Positions 8,195 to 16,731 of a stretch of DNA of 49,176 nucleotides are shown here, piece by piece. Origin of the DNA: a virus; the IMG/VR virus record IMGVR_UViG_3300018080_002664, positions 1-49,176 of that record; one strand, given 5' to 3'. The position numbers and the translations under genes were made by a program. The number at the start of each line of letters is the position of its first letter. Position 1 is the first letter of the stretch. The notes beneath the pieces are model-generated. The model did no database searches and was not told where the DNA came from. It saw only the letters and a list, made by a program, of their open reading frames with translations.

Positions 8195-8415
8195 AATGTA
8201 AAAAATGTAATAAAGACGTAACTGCTCTTATAAACAGTCTCTGCTCGGAATGTTTTAGCGTCCAATCTTCAACTCCTTCCACAGTAACGTTCAATTATGA
8301 ATGTCCTACTTGCTCTGGTCGTTTTAACGAACCTGCGTACAGCCCTTTACCTGGAACATTCCGAACCGCCTACTGTCCGTTTTGCGGACAAGTTATGATG
8401 GGATTAAATAAATGA
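8191..8415 (+). CDS. double zinc-ribbon protein
   Basis: A 74-residue protein with four CxxC knuckles: CKKC and CSEC at the N-terminus, CPTC and CPFC at the C-terminus. Each pair forms a rubredoxin-like zinc ribbon. AAGGAG lies 7-8 nt upstream and both ends overlap neighbours by ATGA. Function is unknown; such ribbons bind nucleic acid or protein partners. Confidence 0.75.
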   Translation: MKCKKCNKDVTALINSLCSECFSVQSSTPSTVTFNYECPTCSGRFNEPAYSPLPGTFRTAYCPFCGQVMMGLNK

Positions 8416-8504
8416 AAGAAAAAACGTTATGTCCTCACTGCTGTTGTATGACTAAAACTAAAAATAAAAGATGTACCCAGTGTTATAAATTAAAGGAGAA
8501 ATAA
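8412..8504 (+). CDS. 30-residue zinc-knuckle mini-protein
   Basis: The ATG overlaps the upstream TGA. The protein has CPHC(CC) and CTQC, enough for a single four-cysteine zinc site. Its end contains AAAGGAG, which serves as ribosome site of the next ORF, so its reading is tied to downstream translation. No function assigned. Confidence 0.5.
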   Translation: MKEKTLCPHCCCMTKTKNKRCTQCYKLKEK

Positions 8505-8507
8505 AAA

Positions 8508-8675
8508 ATGCCATTATTTCGAGTTTCTTTCCAAAAAACCTTTTACGTAGACGTTCAAGCGGTAAGCGAAGACGAAGCCGAGTTTAAGGTAATGAACGGA
8601 GAATATAACAAAAACGAAGAAAACATGCTTGAAAAAGAGGTTACAGACGTTGATTTAAGCCCCGAAGACGAGTAA
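8508..8675 (+). CDS. DpnD/PcfM-like small acidic protein
   Basis: A 55-residue ORF with AAAGGAG 9 nt upstream. The pattern RVSFQKTFYVDVQAVSEDEA resembles the DpnD/PcfM-like family: a short beta-hairpin followed by a sequence of the type V-x-A-x-S-x-x-E-A. The C-terminus is acidic. These small proteins occur widely on phages and plasmids and have no established role. Confidence 0.6.
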   Translation: MPLFRVSFQKTFYVDVQAVSEDEAEFKVMNGEYNKNEENMLEKEVTDVDLSPEDE

Positions 8676-8701
8676 GGGTAGGTAAAAAGGGTCAAATACG
8701 T

Positions 8702-8726
8702 AAAAAAAGCCTCGTTAAGAGAGGCT
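8702..8726 (-). terminator. intrinsic terminator for the minus-strand tail operon
   Basis: Read on the minus strand, AGCCTC and GAGGCT form a 6-bp stem with a 7-nt loop followed by TTTTTTT. It lies about 270 nt beyond the last tail gene and inside the end of the plus-strand arm, so it would stop late transcription before it runs deep into the opposing operon. On the plus strand there is no T-tract after the stem. Confidence 0.75.
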
Positions 8727-8743
8727 CAGAAGGGTAAAACACT

Positions 8744-8875
8744 ATGAATAATAGGTATATATGTATGAATTGTAAGAGTAAGTTTATGGAATGGCACGAA
8801 ACGTGTCCATACTGTAAGGGAACATTAGTGTGTGAGATAGTACGTCCAGAGAAGGACGAAGATGAGAAAGAATGA
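8744..8875 (+). CDS. 43-residue zinc-ribbon protein
   Basis: CMNC and CPYC make one zinc ribbon, followed by an acidic tail (EKDEDEKE). AAGGG stands about 9 nt before the ATG. It lies just beyond the minus-strand terminator stem and belongs to the run of mini zinc proteins that closes the plus-strand arm. No specific function. Confidence 0.55.
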   Translation: MNNRYICMNCKSKFMEWHETCPYCKGTLVCEIVRPEKDEDEKE

Positions 8876-8930
8876 GTTGTTTGTAGTAACGATGATAATT
8901 TATCTTACATTAGGTATGATAATACTGTGA
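8862..8930 (+). CDS. 22-residue single-span membrane peptide
   Basis: AAGGA lies 5-6 nt before the ATG, which overlaps the upstream gene by 14 nt. After MRKNE the sequence is almost wholly hydrophobic and would span a membrane once. It is the last ORF before the convergent junction. Possibly a small holin-like or signalling peptide, but chance cannot be excluded at this length. Confidence 0.3.
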   Translation: MRKNELFVVTMIIYLTLGMIIL

Positions 8931-8995
8931 ACGTTGACAACGTAACGTAGAGGGGGAGAGAGACGTAAGAAAAGGGCGACGGAACGGAAGGAAAA

Positions 8996-10159
8996 TTAAC
9001 CCCACTTAGGAACTCCTAGTTCCTTATCTAAAGCACCTGTCAATTTCATCACAGCATAATCATAACCATAATAAATAGTATAACTATCAACCAATGAATA
9101 TATTAAAGGATAAGTATGTTGATATTCTGATATATCTCCTGTAGTTTCTCCAACCTTTGTACCATCATAAGCATCGTTGGGATAAGTCTCTGATTCATAA
9201 TATTCTATTTTATAGCCTCCAACTCCTCCTCTAGTAACTGTACCTCCGCTTCCTTCATATTCTTCTGTAAATATTCTTTCTTGACTAGAAGCTCTACCAT
9301 ATCTAATTATATCAGAAGGTGGGTTTAAATTTGGGGCTGATTTTGAAATGGAAAAAGAGGATTCTGGATATTGATTTTTAAAAGAATCTGGTACTGAATA
9401 TGTATAGTGGTCGGTATCCGTTTTATAATAGTCAGTAACAGTACCAACTGCTTTATGATATTGCAAGCCCCATTTCCAGACACCTTCTTCTTCATCATAT
9501 CCTAAATCGTTTGTCCATGTACCTGCATTTACCCAATTCCAACCATCTATATTTCTAGGACTAGTGACTACATTAGAATCAGAGGCAATATCTTCGTCTA
9601 TAGTAATAGATGGAAGAGCTATGATACCAAAATGATGACGAGCATCTTCTATATGAATATTTTTTATTCGTCCATGATAATTAGTTAAATCAGAATCAAC
9701 CCAATCTGTTTGATATGTTCCCATCCATTTATTTGTATAATTAAAAAAACCAGCCCATCCTACTTTTGCCCGATTTAAAATTAATTGAATCGCATCTCGG
9801 ATTTCTTGAATATGACCTTTATGAAATCTCACTATATCGCCTGGAGTTATAGTGGAGAATTGAATTTTTTGTGCAGTGGGGATGCCATAATAAGTCTGCA
9901 TTTCATCCCATTTATCCTGTAATTCTATGACATAGCTATTAGTTATTCTAGCTAATTTTTTAAAATTTGGAATATAATCTTCTTCACCTTCATGATTTAT
10001 CCAATTCCATGTAACACCGCCATCTGTAGATTCTAAAGTATATTTTGTTCCTGATTTTGTGGTAATTGGGTCATGTTCAAAAAGATTACTTAGAGTGTTG
10101 CCCTCTTCATCAAGGGTATATGTATTATAACAAAAAGGACATTTATATAGAATAGCCAT
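8996..10159 (-). CDS. tail fibre-like protein with N-terminal zinc knuckle
   Basis: A 387-residue protein and last gene of the late operon. It begins with CPFC in YKCPFCYNTYTLD, then a helical section (FHKGHIQEIRDAIQLILNRA) typical of phage fibre and baseplate proteins, then a glycine, serine and tyrosine-rich beta part. Its place directly after the tail hub and a coiled-coil protein argues for a distal tail appendage. No enzyme motif is seen. Confidence 0.6.
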   Translation of the reverse strand: MAILYKCPFCYNTYTLDEEGNTLSNLFEHDPITTKSGTKYTLESTDGGVTWNWINHEGEEDYIPNFKKLARITNSYVIELQDKWDEMQTYYGIPTAQKIQFSTITPGDIVRFHKGHIQEIRDAIQLILNRAKVGWAGFFNYTNKWMGTYQTDWVDSDLTNYHGRIKNIHIEDARHHFGIIALPSITIDEDIASDSNVVTSPRNIDGWNWVNAGTWTNDLGYDEEEGVWKWGLQYHKAVGTVTDYYKTDTDHYTYSVPDSFKNQYPESSFSISKSAPNLNPPSDIIRYGRASSQERIFTEEYEGSGGTVTRGGVGGYKIEYYESETYPNDAYDGTKVGETTGDISEYQHTYPLIYSLVDSYTIYYGYDYAVMKLTGALDKELGVPKWG

Positions 10160-10162
10160 AGT

Positions 10163-10897
10163 TTACTCCTGTGAAGGGTCTTCGGCAAATACAGCATAAA
10201 ATCTCCAAACACTACTATCGTCATCCCAAACAACACTGCTCTTGCTATCATCTTCAGTATCTAATAATACAGATTTCATCTCTGTTTCTCCATCTTCAGC
10301 TTTCATAATTTCTCCAGTGTCGGGGTCTTTTCTTATAAGGTAGGTATTTTCTACATCAATATATTTTCCACCAGCTACCCATTTTTGAGTAACTGCATCA
10401 AATTCAATATCAAGATTTCCTATTTTAGGTACAAATTCACTTTGCCCGTCTTCTGTTTTCTTTTCTACTGTTTTAATTTTAGGAGTATTGACCCAGTATT
10501 GCTGACAATGCTTATTTAAAATATTTCCATCTTCATCAATAATATTATCATTTTCATCTGTTTCATATTCAACCAATTCTACAGTATGTATATCTAAAGC
10601 TCCGCCTGCATATCTAGAATGACCATGTTTATTATATCCTTTTGTAGGGGCATCTGGTTGTGCTCCATATGCAGGAATTTTTAATTCTGAATCATTCCAG
10701 GGTAGACTACCACCTTGAGTTCCACCTAATCCACTACCAGGTTCAACTGGTCTATTTTGACTATTGCTTCTAGTTGCACCTACTTTTGAATATGGGGTTG
10801 GGTTTTTATCTTCTAGATTTTTAGATAAATCTGAAAGTTTAGATTGTAATGCCATTACTTGTTCTTTTAATATTCTTACTTCTTCATTAAGTGTCAT
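10163..10897 (-). CDS. coiled-coil tail-tip protein, acidic
   Basis: The first 30 residues form heptads (VRILKEQVMALQSKLSDLSK), suggesting trimerisation, followed by a proline and glycine-rich linker and a strongly acidic part with DENDNIIDEDGNI, which could bind calcium. It sits between the tail hub and the terminal fibre-like gene with 3 and 15 nt gaps. Probably a minor structural or fibre-assembly protein; no named family. Confidence 0.5.
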   Translation of the reverse strand: MTLNEEVRILKEQVMALQSKLSDLSKNLEDKNPTPYSKVGATRSNSQNRPVEPGSGLGGTQGGSLPWNDSELKIPAYGAQPDAPTKGYNKHGHSRYAGGALDIHTVELVEYETDENDNIIDEDGNILNKHCQQYWVNTPKIKTVEKKTEDGQSEFVPKIGNLDIEFDAVTQKWVAGGKYIDVENTYLIRKDPDTGEIMKAEDGETEMKSVLLDTEDDSKSSVVWDDDSSVWRFYAVFAEDPSQE

Positions 10898-10912
10898 TAT
10901 TTATTTCCTTCC

Positions 10913-13900
10913 TTACTCTCCATGACTAGGAATTGATACTGTTCTATTATATACTTGCCCATTTTTTAATTGTATATTTACTTGAAAATCTGATATATTA
11001 TAAGTCATTGATTGAATATTTAAAGCACTGTCAGTTACTCCATCTATATTTATTCTATTTGATAAATTTATTCCATAGGCAACTACAGCGTCCAAAGTTA
11101 AATTAATAGACCCTGCTACTTCTTTATAAGCACTATTACTTAACTGCCAATAGGCTAAATCTTGAGCATAATATGTGTCATTCCAAGATGGAACAACTAC
11201 AGTGTTTCCATCTGCATCTTTATATCTACCTCCATATTGTATTGATAAATTGGTCAATTGTAATTGGTCAATAACTGTAACTGAATAAGACCCGACCTTA
11301 TCAGTAAAAAACATTAATGGGTTAGAAATATCTGATTCAGGGTCATCTGCATCGTCTTCTGTATTTGAATAATATTGTTTTTTCCAAAGTTTTAAAGTTA
11401 TTTCTGGAGCACGGACACGTTCTATTTCTCCATATTCATTTTTTTCGAATAGATATATAGGCTCGTTAAAAATAAGTTTTCCATTGTCATAGTCTATAGT
11501 GAATCCCTCTGTTAATATACCTTCTTCTACAGATGCCTCCCACCAAAGACTAAAAGGAATAAGTATCTCTACTTGAGGAGGATACCTATCTGTCCAAGAA
11601 GCAGTTTCGTCTTCTAAAAATCTCAAATTATATTTTTTAAATACATCTTTATATAAATCATTTTGGTCACTTGGATGATAATCCCATCCATATCCATCAG
11701 AATCTATAGAATCTTTAGATAATTTTTCATAATCTTCATCCCAATCAGGTAAGGCTTGTAATTGATAATATTCATATATATAAGAAGGATATTCTTTTGT
11801 TCCACCTGTGTCATTAAATCTACGAATAACACGGTCTCCCATTTGAACTCTTAATTTATTTACAATATTTCTGACATTATCTTTAAATTGATGATTTAGA
11901 ACTTGATATAATCCTAAATTAGTGCCGATTGATTGTTCTTCTAGTTCTATAATAGAACCAGACCCTGCTTTCCATAATTTTCTAGTTTCTGTTTCATCAT
12001 AATACCAAGCATAGTTACCGCAATTTTGAATTAAATTTGTTAAAGCGTCTGATGTACCAGTTCCGAATAGATTCATTGTTTCTGGAATAAAATAACCTAT
12101 ACCTGGATTCCAACCTATACCAGTTGATAAAGCGTCTGATATTCTATAATAATATTTTTCTTTATTATCTCTAGGTTTATGCCCAACAAAGAAATAAACC
12201 TTATTTCTATTATTTTTCCAATACTTATCATTACAGTTTATTTTTATAGCTTCTGGAGAGCTTGCAGGGGTGATTTCTGTAATATAACCTTTATATAATA
12301 ACCAGTTATGATAATATATTTGAACAACAGCTTCCATAGCTGGTTTAGTAGAGTCATAGGCTCTACCGAGTTCAAAACTTGCAGTATGAGAACCATTAAC
12401 AATTTTTGTAATAGTTATACTGTCTACATCTATATCGGTTTGCTCTATACTGTCAATATAAACTTTTACATATTCTTTACCTAAAGATTGAAAACCTGCA
12501 TCTCCAGGTATTTGATAATCTGCTAGAACTCTAACATCATTTTCCATATTATAAGTACTTTGTGCATATGTTCTAACATCATTATCAACATCTGATAAGT
12601 TATCATTGACAACTCCAACTACATTTGCTAGATAAGAAAAAGACCGAGTTGCTATATTAATTTTCTGGTCTATATCTATTTCTTCTTCTTTTACAGTTCG
12701 TATTTTTTGAGTAATATCTTTTCTCACTGTTAATATTAATTCAAAATTATCACTTAATGAAAAAGAATCTTCTTCCTCTTCTCTGGTTGTCAAAGAATCA
12801 TCTCTTAATAATGTTATTTGGTCATCTAGCAATACAGGTATGAAGTTAATATCATAACCCATATAAGTCTCATAAGTTGGATTTCCACTAAAAGCACATG
12901 GAGATGATGTTCCTATCAAATAATTGTCATTTGAAGGATTTAAAAATTCAGGGTCAGAAGTTATAGAATGAGTACCTGCACTTACCCCATCTACAGTTGT
13001 TGTACAATTATGATAATCGTTATAATCTACATCAAATGAAATAGTAGAAGAATCGTTATAGATACCTTTATTCCAATTAGATATTATGTTATTATGTACA
13101 TAGGCTGTGCCAGAACCATCTGCATTATCAAAAAATATTCCTTCGCTAGAACCAGAACCTATTAGAGTATTATTTATAATTTCAATATTTCCATTATAAT
13201 CGTAACTTCCCCCTACTTTAATTGCTTCGGCAGTTGTATCATAAATCAAATTATATTTTGTAGATATAGTTGAATTTAAGCCCCATGCAAAATAAATCCC
13301 AATATTAACATCATGTATAATATTTTCTTCTATAGTTATATCGGTATCTCCATAAGGTTCTATTCCTGAACCAGTACAGTGTTTTATAGTGGTGTTTTTT
13401 ATTTCTGGAATATGCCTTAATGCTGATACTCCCCCTTGCCCGCCATATTCAACTATGGCATTGTGAATATAAGAACTTTTAGCTGTAAATACATTACCAT
13501 CATTTATATATTCCCAATCTCCTTTTGCAGGATTTCCACCGTAAAGAGACAGTTTTTTTGCAGAAGTAAATAAAACAGGATTTGAGGCAGTGCCATCAAC
13601 ATGAATTCCTCCTCCATTTGACATAACTGTGATTCTAGTACCATCTTCAAAATAAATTTCACAACCTGCTTCAACAGTGACAATAGCTCCGTTTGCTATT
13701 CCTACATTAGCTGTGATTCCATGAGGATTATCTTCTGCCTTCCAGGTTTCATTAGAAGATATTGTACCTTCATGATAAGTTTTGAAAAATCTAATTCTAT
13801 CTTCAAATATTAAAGTATCGTTTCCTCTATATATTTCTTTAGTTGGACTTACTACAATTGCATCTGAGATAGTTACAGTATCTGCACCTTCGAAAGCCTG

Positions 13901-14482
13901 AGCTTCAGGTGCTCCTGGAGTCAAATTCATATTTTCTACATATCCACTACGAGAAGTAGTTCCTCCAACTCCATAGACATAGCCAGCTTGTAAATATCTA
14001 TAATCAGTAGTATTGTCAACATTAGCAACTGATAAATGCCTAATTTCATTTGTATCACTTTCTCTATCACTTGAAGAAGTGTATACTTTTGCTTCTAATG
14101 TAGTTCCAGTTCTCCATAGTTTAACATAATAAGTTGTACCTGCACTTAAAGCTGTAAAATCAAAATCACTATGAGCAGAAACATGGTCTCCAAGAAACAA
14201 TCCATTTGCATATAATAAAAAATATAAGCCAGACATGCCTCCTACAAATGTACCAGTTACATTAGTTAATCCCCATATACCAACAACATGCCCTGCGTTA
14301 TCATCTCTCTGAAATTCAAACCAATGTTCAAAATCTCCAGAAAAATAATCAACGCCAAAATCTTTATAGACATAAGAACTGTCTGAATTTGGTAAATTAG
14401 TGAAAGTATTTCTTGTGGATGTTTGAGACCAATATCCGTTAGAATCTACTTCAGAATATGTAGTAAAATCCTCATATGCCAT
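10913..14482 (-). CDS. tail hub protein fused to a beta-helix domain
   Basis: About 1189 residues in three parts. Residues 1-190 are a beta-sandwich. Residues 230-540 are a right-handed parallel beta-helix with repeats such as NTTIKHCTGSGIEPYG and IEIINNTLIGSG, as in pectate-lyase-like tailspikes. Residues 650-1189 look like a siphoviral tail hub (SITITKIVNGSHTASFELG, then YYRISDAL and a TDSALNIQSMTYNISDF ending). Hubs are normally about 500-600 residues, so this one carries a large receptor-binding or enzymatic insertion at its N-terminus. The ATG at 14482 has AAAGGG 10 nt upstream; a TTG at 14491 is too close to that site. Confidence 0.72.
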   Translation of the reverse strand: MAYEDFTTYSEVDSNGYWSQTSTRNTFTNLPNSDSSYVYKDFGVDYFSGDFEHWFEFQRDDNAGHVVGIWGLTNVTGTFVGGMSGLYFLLYANGLFLGDHVSAHSDFDFTALSAGTTYYVKLWRTGTTLEAKVYTSSSDRESDTNEIRHLSVANVDNTTDYRYLQAGYVYGVGGTTSRSGYVENMNLTPGAPEAQAFEGADTVTISDAIVVSPTKEIYRGNDTLIFEDRIRFFKTYHEGTISSNETWKAEDNPHGITANVGIANGAIVTVEAGCEIYFEDGTRITVMSNGGGIHVDGTASNPVLFTSAKKLSLYGGNPAKGDWEYINDGNVFTAKSSYIHNAIVEYGGQGGVSALRHIPEIKNTTIKHCTGSGIEPYGDTDITIEENIIHDVNIGIYFAWGLNSTISTKYNLIYDTTAEAIKVGGSYDYNGNIEIINNTLIGSGSSEGIFFDNADGSGTAYVHNNIISNWNKGIYNDSSTISFDVDYNDYHNCTTTVDGVSAGTHSITSDPEFLNPSNDNYLIGTSSPCAFSGNPTYETYMGYDINFIPVLLDDQITLLRDDSLTTREEEEDSFSLSDNFELILTVRKDITQKIRTVKEEEIDIDQKINIATRSFSYLANVVGVVNDNLSDVDNDVRTYAQSTYNMENDVRVLADYQIPGDAGFQSLGKEYVKVYIDSIEQTDIDVDSITITKIVNGSHTASFELGRAYDSTKPAMEAVVQIYYHNWLLYKGYITEITPASSPEAIKINCNDKYWKNNRNKVYFFVGHKPRDNKEKYYYRISDALSTGIGWNPGIGYFIPETMNLFGTGTSDALTNLIQNCGNYAWYYDETETRKLWKAGSGSIIELEEQSIGTNLGLYQVLNHQFKDNVRNIVNKLRVQMGDRVIRRFNDTGGTKEYPSYIYEYYQLQALPDWDEDYEKLSKDSIDSDGYGWDYHPSDQNDLYKDVFKKYNLRFLEDETASWTDRYPPQVEILIPFSLWWEASVEEGILTEGFTIDYDNGKLIFNEPIYLFEKNEYGEIERVRAPEITLKLWKKQYYSNTEDDADDPESDISNPLMFFTDKVGSYSVTVIDQLQLTNLSIQYGGRYKDADGNTVVVPSWNDTYYAQDLAYWQLSNSAYKEVAGSINLTLDAVVAYGINLSNRINIDGVTDSALNIQSMTYNISDFQVNIQLKNGQVYNRTVSIPSHGE

Positions 14483-14506
14483 ACTTAGCAATCCCTTTCT
14501 AAAAAA

Positions 14507-14971
14507 TTAAGAAGATACAGTAATTGTTATCTTAATATATAAATCAGTATCTGCATCTACTTCTTTTGCTGTAAATACAAATCTATCAAGCATTGTAGAA
14601 CCTGATTCTGTGTTACTATCGAATAGTCCAGCTTCAGTAATATTATAACTTTCTCCAGAATTAAAAGAAAAGGTTTTTTCAAATACCGCTTTATAACTAG
14701 CTTCATATGATTTAGAAGCTAAAGCCCTAGTAACTTCTGTTTCTAAAGAAGTATCTGTAGCGGTTGCTGAAGTAGTTCCTGTTCCAATTGCTATAGACTG
14801 AAACTCATTTAAACCAGATACAAGACCTCCGATTAATTTTGCAACATGCTCTTTACCACTATTCACTATCAAATTTTTTAAGTTTTGTCTATCTATAACT
14901 TTCCCATTCTTTTTCCTTCTCTCGATAACAACAGTTCCTGTCAATTTAAGGAAACTTTTATTTGAATTCAT
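14507..14971 (-). CDS. tail-tip/baseplate-associated protein
   Basis: A 154-residue protein with the motif IAIGTGTTSATATDTSLETE followed by VTRAL, a pattern common in phage tail proteins that begin LKLTGTVVIERRKKNG. Mostly beta-strand, no cysteine. It lies just upstream of the hub with 15 nt between. Likely a structural part of the tail tip. Confidence 0.6.
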   Translation of the reverse strand: MNSNKSFLKLTGTVVIERRKKNGKVIDRQNLKNLIVNSGKEHVAKLIGGLVSGLNEFQSIAIGTGTTSATATDTSLETEVTRALASKSYEASYKAVFEKTFSFNSGESYNITEAGLFDSNTESGSTMLDRFVFTAKEVDADTDLYIKITITVSS

Positions 14972-14983
14972 GTTATCCTCCTT

Positions 14984-15391
14984 TTATCCGACCCATCCAG
15001 TAGGATTGAGTCCTATAATTTTTTTATCTGTTTCATTATATACAATTTTTGTTATATCTTTTAAAGTAAAATTAGATTTTATCTTATTTCTTAAAGGAAT
15101 CTTATAAACAGTAACTTTTTTATTTTTTTTACCCATAAGATATACAAATTGTAATTGAGCCATTCCTGCATTTTTGCCATTTAAATCTGTAACTGCTTCT
15201 ATCATATGATAATATTTATCAAAATCTTTTATAGACAAATAATTACCATCGGGTAATCTATATAAAATCCTTTTAATTTTTTTTCGTGGAATTTCACGCC
15301 ATTTTGTATCAAAATAACTATTACCTCCAAAAAATCTAGAATTATCTTCAAATGTAACTATAAATAAACTTGGTAATATTCTCGAAATCAT
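14984..15391 (-). CDS. conserved phage tail-region protein
   Basis: A 135-residue basic protein. The stretch DTKWREIPRKKIKRILYRLP, then DKYYHMIEAVTDLNGKN and a final GLNPTGWVG, looks like a recurrent phage family of unknown function. It sits between a zinc mini-protein and the baseplate-type gene. It could be a tail assembly factor; no catalytic residues are evident. Confidence 0.6.
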   Translation of the reverse strand: MISRILPSLFIVTFEDNSRFFGGNSYFDTKWREIPRKKIKRILYRLPDGNYLSIKDFDKYYHMIEAVTDLNGKNAGMAQLQFVYLMGKKNKKVTVYKIPLRNKIKSNFTLKDITKIVYNETDKKIIGLNPTGWVG

Positions 15392-15401
15392 TTTTATCTC
15401 C

Positions 15402-15581
15402 TTACTTTTTTGTTATATTTCCTATCCCAAAATAACCTGCTTTAATACGTGATTTTCTATCACATTCCTTACTATCACACAACATCTCATGACGATTTTG
15501 AATTAATCTAAATCTATCAGCTTTTTTTCCACAATATGTACATTTTTTATTATGAAAAAAAGATTTATATTTTCTTTTCAT
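15402..15581 (-). CDS. 59-residue zinc-finger protein
   Basis: AAGGAG lies 6 nt before the ATG. CTYCGKKADRFRLIQN, then C and CDRK, give a CxxC with a CxxxxC pair, a small treble-clef-like zinc site. It fills the gap between two tail genes and is co-oriented with them. Function unknown. Confidence 0.65.
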   Translation of the reverse strand: MKRKYKSFFHNKKCTYCGKKADRFRLIQNRHEMLCDSKECDRKSRIKAGYFGIGNITKK

Positions 15582-15591
15582 TGATTACTCC

Positions 15592-16260
15592 TTAATTCCA
15601 TGTATATCGAACTGTTAATACAAACGTTTCTATAAACGGAGTAGAATACGCCTGTGGAATTACTATCTTAATATTTGCATATAACTCCTGAGTCGTTTGT
15701 CCACTTGGCACATCACCTAATGCCCCATTTCCAGCGTTTAATTCAATAATTCTAGCAGAAGCATCTCCAGCTATAGGTGTCCCTGCCCAATCAACGCCAG
15801 GAAGTGCGTCAGTAGTACATACAGCTTTTACCATAGAATCAGCAGGTGTCCCTGCTCCTAAAACATTTTTAGCATATGTATTGTGATTTTCATCATCCCA
15901 TGCTTCTAGTTGGGGTTCAGATGCTGTCGCTCCATCAAATGAAAAAGCAAAAACATACCTCTTATTTTCTCCCATACCTAGAATTTCATGAGTATAATAT
16001 GCCCCACCTACATTATGACTATAATCCATCAATAAACATTTCGAGATTTGTTTGTCGTCGTCATTGTCTATTATGGTAGAAGCTTCATTCAATTCTGAAG
16101 GCGTAGGTTCTGAAGTCATTAAATCTTTAACAGTAGTGCTTCCTTCAGTCCAAATCAAATAATCATTATCCAAATCCAGAGTAATATAATCTGCTGGAGT
16201 TGTCTGATAAGTAACATCAGCGTCTACATAATTTACTCTGACTGATAAATTTGTACTCAT
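15592..16260 (-). CDS. minor tail protein, unrecognised
   Basis: A 222-residue, acidic, beta-rich protein (PADYITLDLDNDYLIWTEG; FIETFVLTVRYTWN at the C-terminus). Position between the distal-tail-like protein and the tip genes indicates a virion component. The base composition is slightly richer in G and C than its neighbours, which fits strong expression. No family is recognised. Confidence 0.6.
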   Translation of the reverse strand: MSTNLSVRVNYVDADVTYQTTPADYITLDLDNDYLIWTEGSTTVKDLMTSEPTPSELNEASTIIDNDDDKQISKCLLMDYSHNVGGAYYTHEILGMGENKRYVFAFSFDGATASEPQLEAWDDENHNTYAKNVLGAGTPADSMVKAVCTTDALPGVDWAGTPIAGDASARIIELNAGNGALGDVPSGQTTQELYANIKIVIPQAYSTPFIETFVLTVRYTWN

Positions 16261-16293
16261 ATTATTTCTCCTTTAATATTTTAATTTTTATCT

Positions 16294-16719
16294 TTAGTAA
16301 GCCAATACTAAAAATTCTACCTGATATTCTTGTTTCCCAGTTCTCAAACTTCTAGGAAATCTTATCTCACTTATTCTACGTACAGTATAAGTCCAATCTG
16401 TTATCCAACTAACTCCTTCTAAATGTTTCATCGTTAGAGTAGCTACATCTGTAGTAAGATTATTTTTAAGAGTTGTCATAGCGGTTGTTAATGAAGCATA
16501 ACCATCTGATTCGAATAAATTTCCTCTTATTGTTATGGTTTGGCTTTCTTTGCCACCAGGAATAATGATACTACCATCTCCTCTAGTTCCTTTTATAATT
16601 GTAGCTTTCATTCCTTCTTTAGGGTCAGTTATATGAAATACATGGGGTAAATCATAATCTGGATTTCCACTACCAGACACTGAAAAATTTATTTTTACTG
16701 TATAATTAGAATAACTCAT
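16294..16719 (-). CDS. distal tail-like protein
   Basis: A 141-residue beta-rich protein directly after the tape measure, where distal tail proteins lie in siphophages. Features such as IIIPGGKESQTITIRG and TGKQEYQVEFLVLAY fit the fold of tail-tube-like ring proteins. Likely forms the ring joining tail tube and tip. Assignment rests mainly on order and predicted strand content. Confidence 0.55.
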   Translation of the reverse strand: MSYSNYTVKINFSVSGSGNPDYDLPHVFHITDPKEGMKATIIKGTRGDGSIIIPGGKESQTITIRGNLFESDGYASLTTAMTTLKNNLTTDVATLTMKHLEGVSWITDWTYTVRRISEIRFPRSLRTGKQEYQVEFLVLAY

Positions 16720-16731
16720 AGACTTTCTCCT

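Noticed and set aside
8931-8995. Promoter from TTGACA at 8935
   Set aside because: No -10 element at a suitable distance; the short ACGTTGACAACGT palindrome sits at the convergent junction without other support.
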